64,000 nt of DNA from an uncultured Flavobacteriaceae bacterium (GCA_947489085.1 CANLCJ010000018.1:19286-83285), one strand, 5' to 3'; shown: positions 31,162 to 41,984, counted from the stretch's first letter. The notes: generated by a model not told the origin, from the letters alone. Numbers and translations are program-made.

Positions 31162-32174
31162 TGCACATACAGGAGAATATATCTTTAAAACAATTTAATA
31201 CTTTTGGTATAGATGTAAATGCGAGTTTATTTGCATCTGTATCCTCTATTGATGGGCTTACAGAGGTAATAACCGCTAAAACTAATAAAGAGTTACTTGT
31301 TCTTGGAGGCGGCAGCAATATGCTGCTAACACAAGACCAAGATAAAATGGTAATTCATGTTAATATTAAAGGCATTAACATTGTTAAAGAAGATGCCAAT
31401 ACAGCTTTAGTAGAGGTGAAAGCTGGAGAAAACTGGCATGATTTCGTACTCTGGTGTCTTAATAACGATTATGGTGGTTTAGAAAATTTGGCTCTAATTC
31501 CAGGTAATGTTGGAACAGCGCCAATCCAAAATATAGGCGCTTACGGTGTAGAGTTAAAAGATAATTTTGTATCCTGTAATGCCATTAACATAAAAACTCT
31601 AGAGCATACAAATTACACCAAAGAAGATTGTAATTTCGGGTATAGAAATTCTATTTTTAAGCAAGAAGCAAAAGGGAAATACATTATAACTTCGGTGCTG
31701 TTTAAACTCACAAAAAAAGAGCATAAATTGCATACAAATTATGGCGCAATACAGGCAGAGTTAATTAAAAATGGTGTAACGCATCCAACAATACAAGATG
31801 TTTCTAAAGCAGTAATAGCAATTAGAACCTCTAAATTACCAAACCCAAAAGAGATAGGCAATAGTGGGAGTTTTTTTAAGAACCCCATTATATCAAAATC
31901 TCAATTTGATAAGTTGAAAGACAATTTCGAAGAAATACCGAGTTACACAGTGTCTCAAGATAGTATTAAAGTGCCAGCAGGTTGGCTAATTGAAAAAGCC
32001 GGCTTTAAAGGGAAACGTTTTGGAGACTGTGGTGTACATAAAAACCAAGCTCTAGTTCTAGTTAATTATGGCAACGCTAGAGGCGAAGATATACTAAAGC
32101 TTTCAAAGCTAATTCAAAACACAATATTGCGTTTGTTTGGTATTAGTATCGAAGCAGAAGTAAATATTTTATAA
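31161..32174 (+). CDS. murB: UDP-N-acetylmuramate dehydrogenase
   Basis: LVLGGGSNMLLT, GLENLALIPGNVGTAPIQNIGAYGVE, GNSGSFFKNPI, AGWLIEKAGFKG. Confidence 0.95.
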   Translation: MHIQENISLKQFNTFGIDVNASLFASVSSIDGLTEVITAKTNKELLVLGGGSNMLLTQDQDKMVIHVNIKGINIVKEDANTALVEVKAGENWHDFVLWCLNNDYGGLENLALIPGNVGTAPIQNIGAYGVELKDNFVSCNAINIKTLEHTNYTKEDCNFGYRNSIFKQEAKGKYIITSVLFKLTKKEHKLHTNYGAIQAELIKNGVTHPTIQDVSKAVIAIRTSKLPNPKEIGNSGSFFKNPIISKSQFDKLKDNFEEIPSYTVSQDSIKVPAGWLIEKAGFKGKRFGDCGVHKNQALVLVNYGNARGEDILKLSKLIQNTILRLFGISIEAEVNIL

Positions 32175-32235
32175 ACTAAATAAATTCACTAATTTACCGT
32201 TACTTTAATCTAACTAATTTAAAATATAATTTACA

Positions 32236-32766
32236 TTGATTTCAGGGATAGAAAAGGAAATAGTAAATTTATTACAGAAGCAAGACAAAAGAGCTATTTC
32301 ACTACTCTACAAAAACTATGCAGATGCCCTTTATGGTGTTGTTAAAAAAGTAATAGCAGATGATGAGACAGCGCAAGACGTATTGCAAGAAACTTTTGTT
32401 AAGATATGGCGTTATGCAAAGAAGTACGATCCTGCCAAAGCAAAATTATTTACTTGGTTGTATCGTATAGCATATAATACAGCAATAGATAAAACGAGAG
32501 CACTTAAAAATAAAACAGAAAAAGAAGTCCAAATAGAAACTTCTACCGTATATAAGATAACAACTAACTCTTTGAATCAAGATGTTTTAGATATTAAAAA
32601 ACATTTAAGTTCTATTGAGGAAAAGTATCAAATTGTAATTAATGCTTTGTTTTTTGAGGGAATGACTCAGCAGGAAGCCAGTGAAGAATTAGATATACCT
32701 CTAGGAACCATAAAATCAAGATTGAAAATAGGATTAAGAGAATTAAAAAAAATCTATAATCCGTAA
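32236..32766 (+). CDS. ECF-type RNA polymerase sigma factor
   Basis: DVLQETFVKIWRYAKKYDPAKAKLFTWLYRIAYNTAID; region 4 MTQQEASEELDIPLGTIKSRLKIGLRELKK; TTG start. Confidence 0.93.
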   Translation: MISGIEKEIVNLLQKQDKRAISLLYKNYADALYGVVKKVIADDETAQDVLQETFVKIWRYAKKYDPAKAKLFTWLYRIAYNTAIDKTRALKNKTEKEVQIETSTVYKITTNSLNQDVLDIKKHLSSIEEKYQIVINALFFEGMTQQEASEELDIPLGTIKSRLKIGLRELKKIYNP

Positions 32767-32778
32767 TATGTTAATGTC

Positions 32779-33570
32779 ATGAAGGAGAAAATTACTGTTT
32801 TTTTAAATTCAGGCTTATTAGACAAATATCTAATAGGACAAACTACTGCTGCCGAGACAGAGAAAGTAGAGACCTACATCGCCAAGTATCCAGAAGTACA
32901 AAATGCATACAATACATTGCAACACAACTTGGAAATTGTGGCAAAAAGCAACTTAGAGGAAGCACCTAGCTACATTTTAGATGCTGTTTTAGATAAAATT
33001 GATGAAGATACACCCGTAATTAATCTAAACGATAAAAAGAAATACAAGCAATGGTACAAGCTGGCTGTAGCGGCTAGTATTACAGCTATAGCGTTGGGAG
33101 TAACATCTTATCAATTTTACAATCAAAATCAAAAATTGAATAAGGAAAACCAAGTTGTTGTAGAAGAAATTTTCGATTTAAGAGATGATATTGAAATGAA
33201 CAACAAAAAATTGGATGCTGTAATGGAACAATTTAAGCGTTTAAACGATCCAGAAACCTATAAGTATATCATGCAAGGGAATCACCGTGCTAGAGATCTA
33301 AAAACAGTAGCTTATATAAACCCTAAAGAGCGTACATCTATGATAGATGTTGTGTCTTTGCCACAATTACCGGAAGAACAGTGTTACCAGATTTGGGCAG
33401 ATCTACAAGGTAAAATGGTAAGTTTGGGTATTTTAACCGAAGCAGACAGGCAACTTAAACGCATACCATTTCAAGAAAACGCCAGTGGTTTAAATATTAC
33501 AATAGAACCTAAAGGGGGTAACTCTACAGCTTCTATAGAAAACACCGTTGCAGAGATTAATTTGCAATAA
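32779..33570 (+). CDS. Anti-sigma factor (RskA-like)
   Basis: Directly downstream of the ECF sigma gene; one TM segment; SLPQLPEEQCYQIWADLQGKMVSLGIL typical of the RskA C-terminal domain. Confidence 0.88.
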   Translation: MKEKITVFLNSGLLDKYLIGQTTAAETEKVETYIAKYPEVQNAYNTLQHNLEIVAKSNLEEAPSYILDAVLDKIDEDTPVINLNDKKKYKQWYKLAVAASITAIALGVTSYQFYNQNQKLNKENQVVVEEIFDLRDDIEMNNKKLDAVMEQFKRLNDPETYKYIMQGNHRARDLKTVAYINPKERTSMIDVVSLPQLPEEQCYQIWADLQGKMVSLGILTEADRQLKRIPFQENASGLNITIEPKGGNSTASIENTVAEINLQ

Positions 33571-33593
33571 AAAAAATACAATTTAGAGTATTG

Positions 33594-33630
33594 AAAACGC
33601 CTCTTTTCATCATTTTGAAAGAGGCGTTTT
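33594..33630. terminator. Hairpin terminator between convergent genes
   Basis: 13-bp stem aaaacgcctcttt / aaagaggcgtttt. Confidence 0.75.
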
Positions 33631-33662
33631 ACTTGCTATTAATAGTCGGTATTAAATCGGGA

Positions 33663-34352
33663 CTATTCTGCTTTATCAAAAAACGTTTTATGTAAAAAAC
33701 CTGCAACTATAGCTCCAGCAACAGGAGCAATCCAAAACAACCAAAGTTGACTTGTAAATTCGCCGCCTGCAAATAACGCCTGACTTGTAGATCTGGCAGG
33801 GTTAACAGAAGTGTTAGAGATAGGAATGCTAATTAAATGAATTAAAGTTAATCCTAACCCAATAGCTATTGGAGCAAAACCTTTTGGTGCTCTAAAATTT
33901 GTACTTCCTAAAATAATTAGTAGAAAAAAGAACGTCAATAGAAACTCTGTAACTAAAACAGATGTTAAATTATAACCTCCAGGAGATAAATCGCCGTAAC
34001 CATTAGCAGCAAAACCGCCAATAGTTGTAAAATCAGATTTACCAGTAATTATAACATATAAAGCACCGGCAGCTAAAATCGCTCCAAATAACTGCGCTAA
34101 GATATATCCTAAAAGTGCTTTGCCTTCAAACTTACCACCAGCCCACAGGCCTAAAGATACCGCGGGATTAAAATGTCCTCCAGAAATATGCCCTACAGCA
34201 TACGCCATTGTTAAAACTGTAAGTCCAAAAGCTAAGGACACTCCCAATAATCCAATCCCTACTTCTGGAAATGCAGCTGCAAATATAGCACTACCACAAC
34301 CTCCAAAAACGAGCCAAAATGTTCCAAAAAATTCTGCTAATAATCGTTTCAT
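33663..34352 (-). CDS. aqpZ: Aquaporin Z-like water channel
   Basis: [47 protein letters not shown] (two NPA motifs). Confidence 0.95.
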   Translation of the reverse strand: MKRLLAEFFGTFWLVFGGCGSAIFAAAFPEVGIGLLGVSLAFGLTVLTMAYAVGHISGGHFNPAVSLGLWAGGKFEGKALLGYILAQLFGAILAAGALYVIITGKSDFTTIGGFAANGYGDLSPGGYNLTSVLVTEFLLTFFFLLIILGSTNFRAPKGFAPIAIGLGLTLIHLISIPISNTSVNPARSTSQALFAGGEFTSQLWLFWIAPVAGAIVAGFLHKTFFDKAE

Positions 34353-34471
34353 AATCTTTACTGTTTAGTATTTAGTTTATTAAGTGTTTAGTAATGAGAC
34401 CCTTTTTGTTTTGAGGAGTCACAAATATGAATTATAGCAGGAAATAAGATTAAGAGGTTTTACAAAAATTG

Positions 34472-34479
34472 TATCTTTG
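34472..34479 (+). promoter_or_regulatory. Bacteroidota -7 box (TAnnTTTG)
   Basis: TATCTTTG 15 bp upstream of the ATG at 34494. Confidence 0.5.
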
Positions 34480-34493
34480 CAAAAAGCATTTTT

Positions 34494-34700
34494 ATGAAAC
34501 TTTTTTTAATTACAATAGGTTTACTAGGTTTAGGTATAGCAGGTATCGCCATTAAAATTTGGGCAAAAAAAGATGGTAAGTTTGCAGGTACATGCGCGAG
34601 CCAAAACCCTATGCTTAATAAAGATGGGGAAGCCTGTGGTTTTTGTGGTAAAACTCCAGATCAATTTAGCGACTGTAGCGAACCCCAACATTCTAACTAG
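34494..34700 (+). CDS. Small membrane-anchored cysteine-rich protein
   Basis: N-terminal TM segment, then GTCASQNPMLNKDGEACGFCGKTPDQFSDC. Confidence 0.75.
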   Translation: MKLFLITIGLLGLGIAGIAIKIWAKKDGKFAGTCASQNPMLNKDGEACGFCGKTPDQFSDCSEPQHSN

Positions 34701-34703
34701 TGC

Positions 34704-35819
34704 ATGATTTTGTATGAAATAATCTTCTACAGTTTCTGCACTGTAGTAGCACTTCAAGCATTATATTATCTTATAATTTTTAGAGCATTTGCTTTTTTTA
34801 AGCCAAAGCCTATATCTTATTCGCAAGACATACCAGTTTCAGTAGTTATCTGTGCAAAAAATGAAGCAGAAAACCTAAAACAGATGTTGCCAGCGGTAAT
34901 TAATCAAGATTATAAAAATTTTGAAATTGTTTTAATTAACGATGCTTCTTCCGACGACACTTTAGACGTTATGGAGATGTTTCAAGCTAAGCACAGTGGG
35001 ATTAAAATAGTAAATGTAAGATCTGTAGAAACATTTTGGGGTAATAAAAAATATGCATTAACTCTGGGGATAAAAGCAGCAATGCACGACACACTTTTAT
35101 TTACAGATGCAGATTGTTTACCAAGTACGAATACTTGGATAAAAGAAATGGTGTCTCTCCTAAAAGCAGAAGAAGCCATAGTGTTGGGCTACGGTGCTTA
35201 TAAAACTGTAAAAGCCTCATTTTTAAATAAACTTATCAGGTTCGAAACGTTAACTACGGCAATGACCTATTTTTCGATGGCTAAAATAGGATTACCTTAT
35301 ATGGGGGTTGGGAGAAATTTGGCCTATACAAAACCATTATTTTTTAAAATGAATGGCTTTGTAAAACACATGAAGATACGCTCTGGAGACGATGATTTAT
35401 TCGTTAATCAAGCCGCAACAAAAAAAAATACGTCTCTAAATTTTTCTCAAAACAGTTTTACAATATCAACACCCAAAACAACATTTGGAGCTTGGTTTAA
35501 ACAAAAGCGAAGGCACATTTCTACAGCAAACCATTATAAGTTAAAGCACAAAATACTCCTAGCATTATTTTACATTACAAACGTGTTGTTTTTTGTGCTA
35601 TCTATATTACTTTTAAGCCTATGGTACATGCCTTATATTGTAATAGGTTTGATAAGTTTTAGAATGCTACTTCAAATTACTATGTATGTTAAGTCGGCTA
35701 AGAAACTAAACGAAAAAGGTTTGGTGTGGTTGTTACCCATCTTAGAAATCTTTTTAATTGTTTTTCAAATGGTTATATTTATAACTAATAAAATAGTGAA
35801 ACCTAACCATTGGAAATAG
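34704..35819 (+). CDS. Family 2 glycosyltransferase, membrane-bound
   Basis: VSVVICAKNEAENLKQMLPAVINQDY, INDASSDDT, FTDADCLP; KQKRRH motif; C-terminal TM segments. Confidence 0.88.
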   Translation: MILYEIIFYSFCTVVALQALYYLIIFRAFAFFKPKPISYSQDIPVSVVICAKNEAENLKQMLPAVINQDYKNFEIVLINDASSDDTLDVMEMFQAKHSGIKIVNVRSVETFWGNKKYALTLGIKAAMHDTLLFTDADCLPSTNTWIKEMVSLLKAEEAIVLGYGAYKTVKASFLNKLIRFETLTTAMTYFSMAKIGLPYMGVGRNLAYTKPLFFKMNGFVKHMKIRSGDDDLFVNQAATKKNTSLNFSQNSFTISTPKTTFGAWFKQKRRHISTANHYKLKHKILLALFYITNVLFFVLSILLLSLWYMPYIVIGLISFRMLLQITMYVKSAKKLNEKGLVWLLPILEIFLIVFQMVIFITNKIVKPNHWK

Positions 35820-36358
35820 AAGAAGCCATTTCCCGAGCAAAAAAAAACGACCAAAAAGCCTTTAACTATTTAGTTGAAACTTACTGGGATGCTGTGTACG
35901 GATTTCAATTAAAACGTGTTAAAAACGAAAACGACGCAGAGGATATTACCATACAATCTTTTTCCAGAGCTTTCGATAAGATTCATAGTTTTGATAGCAA
36001 ATACAAATTTAAGACATGGCTTATTACCATCTCAAAAAATATACATATAGATTTGCTGCGGAAGGAAAAACACAGCATAGCACAAGACATATCTAATGAA
36101 GATAGCGGTGCTTTTCAAGTTATGGATGAAACCCCTTCTATAGAAGATCGGCTTATTACAGAACAAAATTTAGCCAAACTGTTAAGAGATATAAAAAAGC
36201 TAAAACCACATTACCAACAAATTATTAATTTACGGTACTTCCAAGAGTTAAGTTATAAGGAAATAGCAACAGAACTCGATGCGCCTATGACGAATGTAAA
36301 AGTGAAATTACTTCGCGCCAAAAAATTACTGGCAGAGATTATTACAAATCAAAAATGA
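35810..36358 (+). CDS. ECF-type RNA polymerase sigma factor
   Basis: DAEDITIQSFSRAFDKIHSFDSKYKFKTWLITISKNIHIDLLRK; region 4 LSYKEIATELDAPMTNVKVKLLRAKKLL; TTG start. Confidence 0.9.
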   Translation: MEIEEAISRAKKNDQKAFNYLVETYWDAVYGFQLKRVKNENDAEDITIQSFSRAFDKIHSFDSKYKFKTWLITISKNIHIDLLRKEKHSIAQDISNEDSGAFQVMDETPSIEDRLITEQNLAKLLRDIKKLKPHYQQIINLRYFQELSYKEIATELDAPMTNVKVKLLRAKKLLAEIITNQK

Positions 36359-37599
36359 TAGGTAAACTTAAACATCTTGGCCCAGGGCTTTTGTTTGCAG
36401 GCGCAGCCATAGGCGTATCGCATTTAGTGCAATCTACCAGAGCAGGAGCCGATTTTGGATTAGGGCTCGTGTGGGCATTGGTATTCGTTACATTATTTAA
36501 GTACCCTTTTTTTCAATATGGCCCGAGATACGCAGCTGCAACAGGAGAAAGCCTTTTAGAAGGCTATAAAAAACTAGGTAAAACTACATTATTAGCATAT
36601 TACGCCATTACTTTTGGTACTATGTTCGTAATACAAATGGCTGTAACTATAGTAACGGCAGGTATTGCATCCTCTTTGTTTTTTGAATTTCCGTCATTTC
36701 ATTTAGGCTCATTTATACTTAGTAGCGTTCAAATATGGTCTGTGCTTATATTATGTATTTGTTTTCTCATACTCATATTTGGACGATATACGCTTTTAGA
36801 TAAACTTATGAAACTGATAATTATAACGCTTTCCATAAGTACTATTGTAGCTGTAAGTATGGCGCTAATTAAACATGAGACTCCGTTAGCATTTACGCAA
36901 GTGTTGCCAGAAACGTCATTGCAGATAGCATTTTTAATAGCATTTATGGGATGGATGCCAGGGCCTATGGACATTTCGGTATGGCATTCGTTGTGGACCA
37001 TAGAAAAAAAGAAAACACAAAATGCATTTTCACCTAAAAAAGCAATCTTCGATTTTAATGTGGGCTATTTTAGTACCATTATTTTGGGTATAGGTTTTTT
37101 GCTTTTAGGCGCTTTAGTAATGTATAACAGTGGCGAAACCTTTAGCAACTCTGCGGGCTTGTTTGCAAAACAGCTTATCAATATGTACACCTCTAGTATG
37201 GGTAACTGGGCCTACGTTATTATTGGCATAGCTGCTTTTACTACAATGTTTAGTACAACACTTACTACCTTAGATGCGTCTCCAAGATCGATGCACAAAA
37301 CAACCGAATTGCTACTAAATAAGACTTTCAAATCTGGATACACGCTGTGGATGTTAGCCCTGTGTTTAGGTACAGTTATCATCTTCTTGTTTTTAGCTTC
37401 AGAGATGGGTGTGCTTATTAAAATAGCAACCATTTTATCTTTTATTACAGCGCCCTTTTATGCTATAATTAATTACATTTTAATATCGAGCAAGCATACA
37501 CCTAAAAAGTGGCACCCTACAAAAAGCCTTCACATTTTAAGTTGGATAGGTATTGCATTTTTAATTGGTTTTAGCCTTTGGTACATAAGTACGCTTTAA
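36355..37599 (+). CDS. Nramp-like transporter with a non-canonical metal site
   Basis: [30 protein letters not shown] and [16 protein letters not shown] align with Nramp TM1/TM6 but lack DPGN and MPH; 4-bp ATGA overlap with the sigma gene. Confidence 0.75.
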   Translation: MIGKLKHLGPGLLFAGAAIGVSHLVQSTRAGADFGLGLVWALVFVTLFKYPFFQYGPRYAAATGESLLEGYKKLGKTTLLAYYAITFGTMFVIQMAVTIVTAGIASSLFFEFPSFHLGSFILSSVQIWSVLILCICFLILIFGRYTLLDKLMKLIIITLSISTIVAVSMALIKHETPLAFTQVLPETSLQIAFLIAFMGWMPGPMDISVWHSLWTIEKKKTQNAFSPKKAIFDFNVGYFSTIILGIGFLLLGALVMYNSGETFSNSAGLFAKQLINMYTSSMGNWAYVIIGIAAFTTMFSTTLTTLDASPRSMHKTTELLLNKTFKSGYTLWMLALCLGTVIIFLFLASEMGVLIKIATILSFITAPFYAIINYILISSKHTPKKWHPTKSLHILSWIGIAFLIGFSLWYISTL

Positions 37600-37621
37600 G
37601 TAAAATTAAAATAATACTTTG

Positions 37622-37629
37622 TATCTTTG
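37622..37629 (+). promoter_or_regulatory. Bacteroidota -7 box (TAnnTTTG) upstream of lipA
   Basis: TATCTTTG 25 bp before the refined lipA ATG. Confidence 0.5.
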
Positions 37630-37646
37630 CAACTCAATTCTCAGCC

Positions 37647-38525
37647 ATGCAAAAAGAAGTTATTTCTAAGCCACTACCAGAACGACAAGCCAAGCCAAAA
37701 TGGCTACGCGTAAAGCTTCCTACAGGAAAAAAATACACAGAATTAAGAGGTTTGGTCGATAAGTATAAATTGAACACGATTTGTACTTCAGGAAGTTGTC
37801 CTAATATGGGAGAATGTTGGGGAGAGGGTACAGCAACTTTTATGATTTTAGGTAATGTATGTACACGTTCTTGCGGATTTTGTGGGGTTAAAACAGGGCG
37901 TCCTGAAACTGTAGATTGGGACGAACCAGAAAAGGTAGCACGCTCTATAAAGCTAATGAATATAAAGCATGCCGTACTAACTAGTGTTGATAGAGATGAT
38001 TTGAAAGATATGGGAAGCATTATGTGGGCAGAAACTGTAAATGCAGTTCGACGAATGAACCCTAATACAACCTTAGAAACTCTAATACCAGATTTTCAAG
38101 GCATAGAACGCCATATCGATAGAATAGTAAGCGTGGCACCAGAAGTTGTATCTCACAACATAGAAACGGTTAAGCGACTTACAAGAGAAGTACGCATACA
38201 AGCTAAATACGAAAGAAGTATGCATGTTTTAAAGTATTTGAAACAACAAGGGCAAAGACGTACCAAATCTGGGATAATGCTCGGTTTAGGAGAAACAAGA
38301 GAAGAGGTAATAGAAACGCTACACGATTTAAGAACAAATGATGTAGATGTGGTTACCATTGGGCAGTATTTACAGCCAACAAAAAGACATTTACCAGTTA
38401 AACAGTTTATAACCCCAGAACAATTTGATGAGTTTAAAGCCATTGGTTTAGAGTTAGGATTTAGACACGTAGAAAGTAGCGCACTAGTGCGTTCTTCATA
38501 TAAAGCCCAAAAGCACATAAACTAA
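37647..38525 (+). CDS. lipA: Lipoyl synthase
   Basis: [34 protein letters not shown] (two Cys clusters); start refined to MQKEVISKP. Confidence 0.96.
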   Translation: MQKEVISKPLPERQAKPKWLRVKLPTGKKYTELRGLVDKYKLNTICTSGSCPNMGECWGEGTATFMILGNVCTRSCGFCGVKTGRPETVDWDEPEKVARSIKLMNIKHAVLTSVDRDDLKDMGSIMWAETVNAVRRMNPNTTLETLIPDFQGIERHIDRIVSVAPEVVSHNIETVKRLTREVRIQAKYERSMHVLKYLKQQGQRRTKSGIMLGLGETREEVIETLHDLRTNDVDVVTIGQYLQPTKRHLPVKQFITPEQFDEFKAIGLELGFRHVESSALVRSSYKAQKHIN

Positions 38526-38607
38526 GCAAGGTTTTAATAAAATTTAACAAAAAAACTTAAGTCCTCTGGGATAAATATTTATATTTACCCCTCCATATGA
38601 TGCTAAA

Positions 38608-40842
38608 ATGTTTCTAAAAAAACAATACATAGTCATTGTTTTGATATTTATATCAATTCGATTAGTTTCTCAAAATGCTATTGAGAAAGACCCTGAGATC
38701 ATACAAAATAATATAGATTACCGAATTGCTAAGTCTGAAAAGGATATTGAAAACTTTAATTACTTCGAAGCACAAAAAACACTAGACGAAGCTTTAGAGT
38801 TTGCTAAGAACGCTAACAGTAAAAAATCCATAGGCTTAATATATGCTACCAAAGGACGTCTGCACCTTATTATCGAAGAGTTTGACGAGGCTATTAAATT
38901 TTTGAATAAAGCTGTAGAAATGCAGCGAATTACTAGTGATGGAGAGAATTTAGGAAAGTCTTATAAAACGTTTGGAGACGTTTACATGGCTAAGAAAAAT
39001 ATACCATTGGCTTTAGACTCTTATCGCGCCGCTAAAACTAAATTTCAAGAAGAAGGATTGCAGGCAGAATTAGCCGAAACATTATTGTCTGAAGGCAATA
39101 CTTATATGTATGCCGCAAAATACGATATGGCTAGAGCATTAATAGAGGAAGCAATAGCCATAGCTAGAAAAGAAGAACTTACCATCACTTTAAGTAGTGC
39201 TTTGATTAGTCATGGAAAAATACATAATGTCTTAAAAGAATACGATAAGGCCTTTAGTTTGGCTAAAGAAGGGTTAGATATAGCTGTAAAGAATCGAGCA
39301 TATAACATAAAAAGCAAAGGCTTTTTAGCACTAAGTTGTATAACGGAGAATCGAAAAAATTTCAAATTAGCGAATACTTATCTAAAAAAGCACATTTGGT
39401 TAAACGATTCTATAGACGATATAAAACGTGCCAATTTATCTCCTGAAATTAGAAAGCAGTTTTTATTAGCGGAACAAAATAAAGATTTAGAAAAAAGTAA
39501 AGCAGAACTAGAAAAGGCAAACAATAAGAATGATTTAGGCACCCTGATTTCTATTTTAAGTGTGGCTTTGATAACAATATTATCCTTATTAACGCTATCG
39601 CTTTATAAGAACAACAATATTAGGCTTAAAACCAATAATGTGCTTCATAAAAAAAATAATGAACTTATTATTGCTAAGGAAAAAGCAGAACTGGCCTCTA
39701 GAACAAAGGCAAACTTTTTATCTACTGTAACACATGAGCTTAGAACACCACTTTACGCTGTAACGGGCTTGAGTAATATGCTTTTAGATGAAGACCCTAA
39801 ACCAGAACAGGTACAGCATTTAAAGTCCTTAAAATTTTCTGGTGACTATCTGCTTACCTTTATTAACGATATACTTCAAATCAATAAGATAGAAGCAAAT
39901 AAAGTAGAAGTAGAGCCAGAACCATTTAATTTAAAGAAGAAAATAAACAACATTATTTTAGCTTTAAATAATTCAGCATCAGATAATAATGCGGCCATTC
40001 ATTTTGAATATGATAAGGATTTACCAGAGAACTTTGTAGCAGATCAATTAAAAATATCTCAAATTTTAATAAACCTTGTAGGAAACTCTATAAAGTTTAC
40101 CAAAGATGGCGATATCTGGATTCGTGTTTATAAAATAGGACAAGAAGGCAACATGTATGAATTGCGTTTTGAAGTAGAAGACAACGGTATAGGCATTTCT
40201 AAAGAAAAACAAGAAAATATGTTCGAAAGTTTTTCTCAAGGTTCCATTCAAATAAACCGCAAATATGGCGGTACAGGCTTAGGGCTATCTATAGTAAAAG
40301 GATTGATAGATATTTTAAAAGGTAAAATTTATTTGCAAAGCAATTTAGGTAAGGGTACTACATTTTTCTTTGAGATTCCTTTAGAATATAACAGAGCAAA
40401 AGAAAAGGCAGCCGAAGAAGAAGAAAATACTATTGAAGTGAGGCCAGACATAGATTTAAGTAAGGTGAAAATTTTAGTTGTAGAAGACAACAAAATAAAC
40501 CAAATGATTACCAAGAAGATCTTAACTAAAATGGGACTTCATTGTGAGATTGTAGATAACGGCGAAGCTGCTGTAGATAGCATTAAGGCTAATACATACG
40601 ATATTGTTTTAATGGATATACACATGCCAGGGATTAGCGGTATGGAAGCAACAAAAATAGTGAGAACTTTTAATGAGGAACTCACAATATTCGCGCTTAC
40701 AGCAGTAACGATAGAAGATAAAATGCAAGAGTTCGAAGAGGCTGGTTTTACAGATATTATACCTAAACCATTCAAGCAAGAAGAATTTGAAAAGAAACTT
40801 TTCAATGCCTTATCTAATAAGTCTAATAACACTTCAGCATAA
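38608..40842 (+). CDS. Hybrid histidine kinase: signal peptide, TPR sensor, TM, HisKA, HATPase, REC
   Basis: STVTHELRTPLYAVTGLS H-box; NLVGNSIKFT, GTGLGLSIVKGL; receiver domain ILVVEDNKINQ...DIVLMDIHMPG. Confidence 0.93.
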   Translation: MFLKKQYIVIVLIFISIRLVSQNAIEKDPEIIQNNIDYRIAKSEKDIENFNYFEAQKTLDEALEFAKNANSKKSIGLIYATKGRLHLIIEEFDEAIKFLNKAVEMQRITSDGENLGKSYKTFGDVYMAKKNIPLALDSYRAAKTKFQEEGLQAELAETLLSEGNTYMYAAKYDMARALIEEAIAIARKEELTITLSSALISHGKIHNVLKEYDKAFSLAKEGLDIAVKNRAYNIKSKGFLALSCITENRKNFKLANTYLKKHIWLNDSIDDIKRANLSPEIRKQFLLAEQNKDLEKSKAELEKANNKNDLGTLISILSVALITILSLLTLSLYKNNNIRLKTNNVLHKKNNELIIAKEKAELASRTKANFLSTVTHELRTPLYAVTGLSNMLLDEDPKPEQVQHLKSLKFSGDYLLTFINDILQINKIEANKVEVEPEPFNLKKKINNIILALNNSASDNNAAIHFEYDKDLPENFVADQLKISQILINLVGNSIKFTKDGDIWIRVYKIGQEGNMYELRFEVEDNGIGISKEKQENMFESFSQGSIQINRKYGGTGLGLSIVKGLIDILKGKIYLQSNLGKGTTFFFEIPLEYNRAKEKAAEEEENTIEVRPDIDLSKVKILVVEDNKINQMITKKILTKMGLHCEIVDNGEAAVDSIKANTYDIVLMDIHMPGISGMEATKIVRTFNEELTIFALTAVTIEDKMQEFEEAGFTDIIPKPFKQEEFEKKLFNALSNKSNNTSA

Positions 40843-40850
40843 TTAATTTT

Positions 40851-41876
40851 CTAGAGCGTTTTGGTAATATAGTTTTCTAAACACATTTTAAAAGTATCTG
40901 GAGCATCTATATTTATCGTTATTGGCAAGTAAAAAAGCTTGTTTTCAAGATTTTTATATTTGCGAAGCCTCATAAAATCTTTTTCGGTAGTTAATATCTT
41001 TTCTTTGGTTTTAAAAAGCGCAATATCTGTATCGTTAAATTCGTAATGGTCTTTGTAGTTTAAGTGGTCAAAATCTAAACCTTTATGCTTTAAAAAAGAA
41101 ACCAGAGGGCTGGCATTGGCAATGCCAGTTACCAAAGTAAAATTATTAAAGGTTTTAAGTGCTATGTGCAAAGATTTAGAGTGTATCGTTTCGGCATAAG
41201 TTATAGTGCTAAAAAACACATGTTGGTGTTTTAAAGGCGCAATAGCACTACGGTAGGCAGCTTTATCTTCTAAGGACATTGTGTCAGGACACTTTGTAAC
41301 CACAATAACATCTGCACGTTTACTTCCATTTTTAGGTTCTCTTAAGTCTCCAGTAGGTAGCATTATATCCTTAAAATAAGGATTGTTAAAAGTTGTGAGT
41401 AAGATGTTGAAACCAGCAGTAACCCTTCGGTGTTGAAATGCATCATCTAATAGTATAATTTGAGGCTTCTTTTGTAGTTTTAAGAGTTGTTTAATGCCGT
41501 TTACACGATCACCATCAACAGCTACAGATATCGAATTTTTAAATTTATTGTAAAATTGATAAGGTTCATCACCTAGAGTTCGTGCAGATGAAGAAGTGCT
41601 TGCCAATTGAAAGCCCTTTGTGCTTCTCTTGTAACCACGGCTTAGTGTCGCTAGTGTGTACTTATCATTTAATAGCCTAATTAAATACTCAATCATGGGT
41701 GTTTTACCCGTGCCACCAACACTGAGATTACCTACGCAAATTACAGGCAAATCAAATTTAGTAGATTGTTTGATCTTTAAATCAAATAATAAATTTCTAA
41801 TTCTGGTAACGCAATAGTAAACAGGTACAATTGGAAATAGTAGTATTCGAATCCATTTCATTTTAATCAAAAACAA
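40851..41876 (-). CDS. lpxK: Tetraacyldisaccharide 4'-kinase
   Basis: PVICVGNLSVGGTGKTPMIEYLI Walker A; IILLDDAFQHRRV. Confidence 0.95.
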   Translation of the reverse strand: MFLIKMKWIRILLFPIVPVYYCVTRIRNLLFDLKIKQSTKFDLPVICVGNLSVGGTGKTPMIEYLIRLLNDKYTLATLSRGYKRSTKGFQLASTSSSARTLGDEPYQFYNKFKNSISVAVDGDRVNGIKQLLKLQKKPQIILLDDAFQHRRVTAGFNILLTTFNNPYFKDIMLPTGDLREPKNGSKRADVIVVTKCPDTMSLEDKAAYRSAIAPLKHQHVFFSTITYAETIHSKSLHIALKTFNNFTLVTGIANASPLVSFLKHKGLDFDHLNYKDHYEFNDTDIALFKTKEKILTTEKDFMRLRKYKNLENKLFYLPITINIDAPDTFKMCLENYITKTL

Positions 41877-41984
41877 TTAGAGCATTGTGCATGTATCAAG
41901 CACGAAATATAATAAACAATTATCAGTCTGGCGTACTAAATTCCAAAAGGGTTTTAACTTACCCTTATTAAGATGATAAAAAAC

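Noticed and set aside
37578-37646. Upstream extension of the lipA ORF
   Set aside because: It contains the likely -7 promoter box TATCTTTG at 37622-37629; the conserved protein starts at MQKEVISKP (37647).
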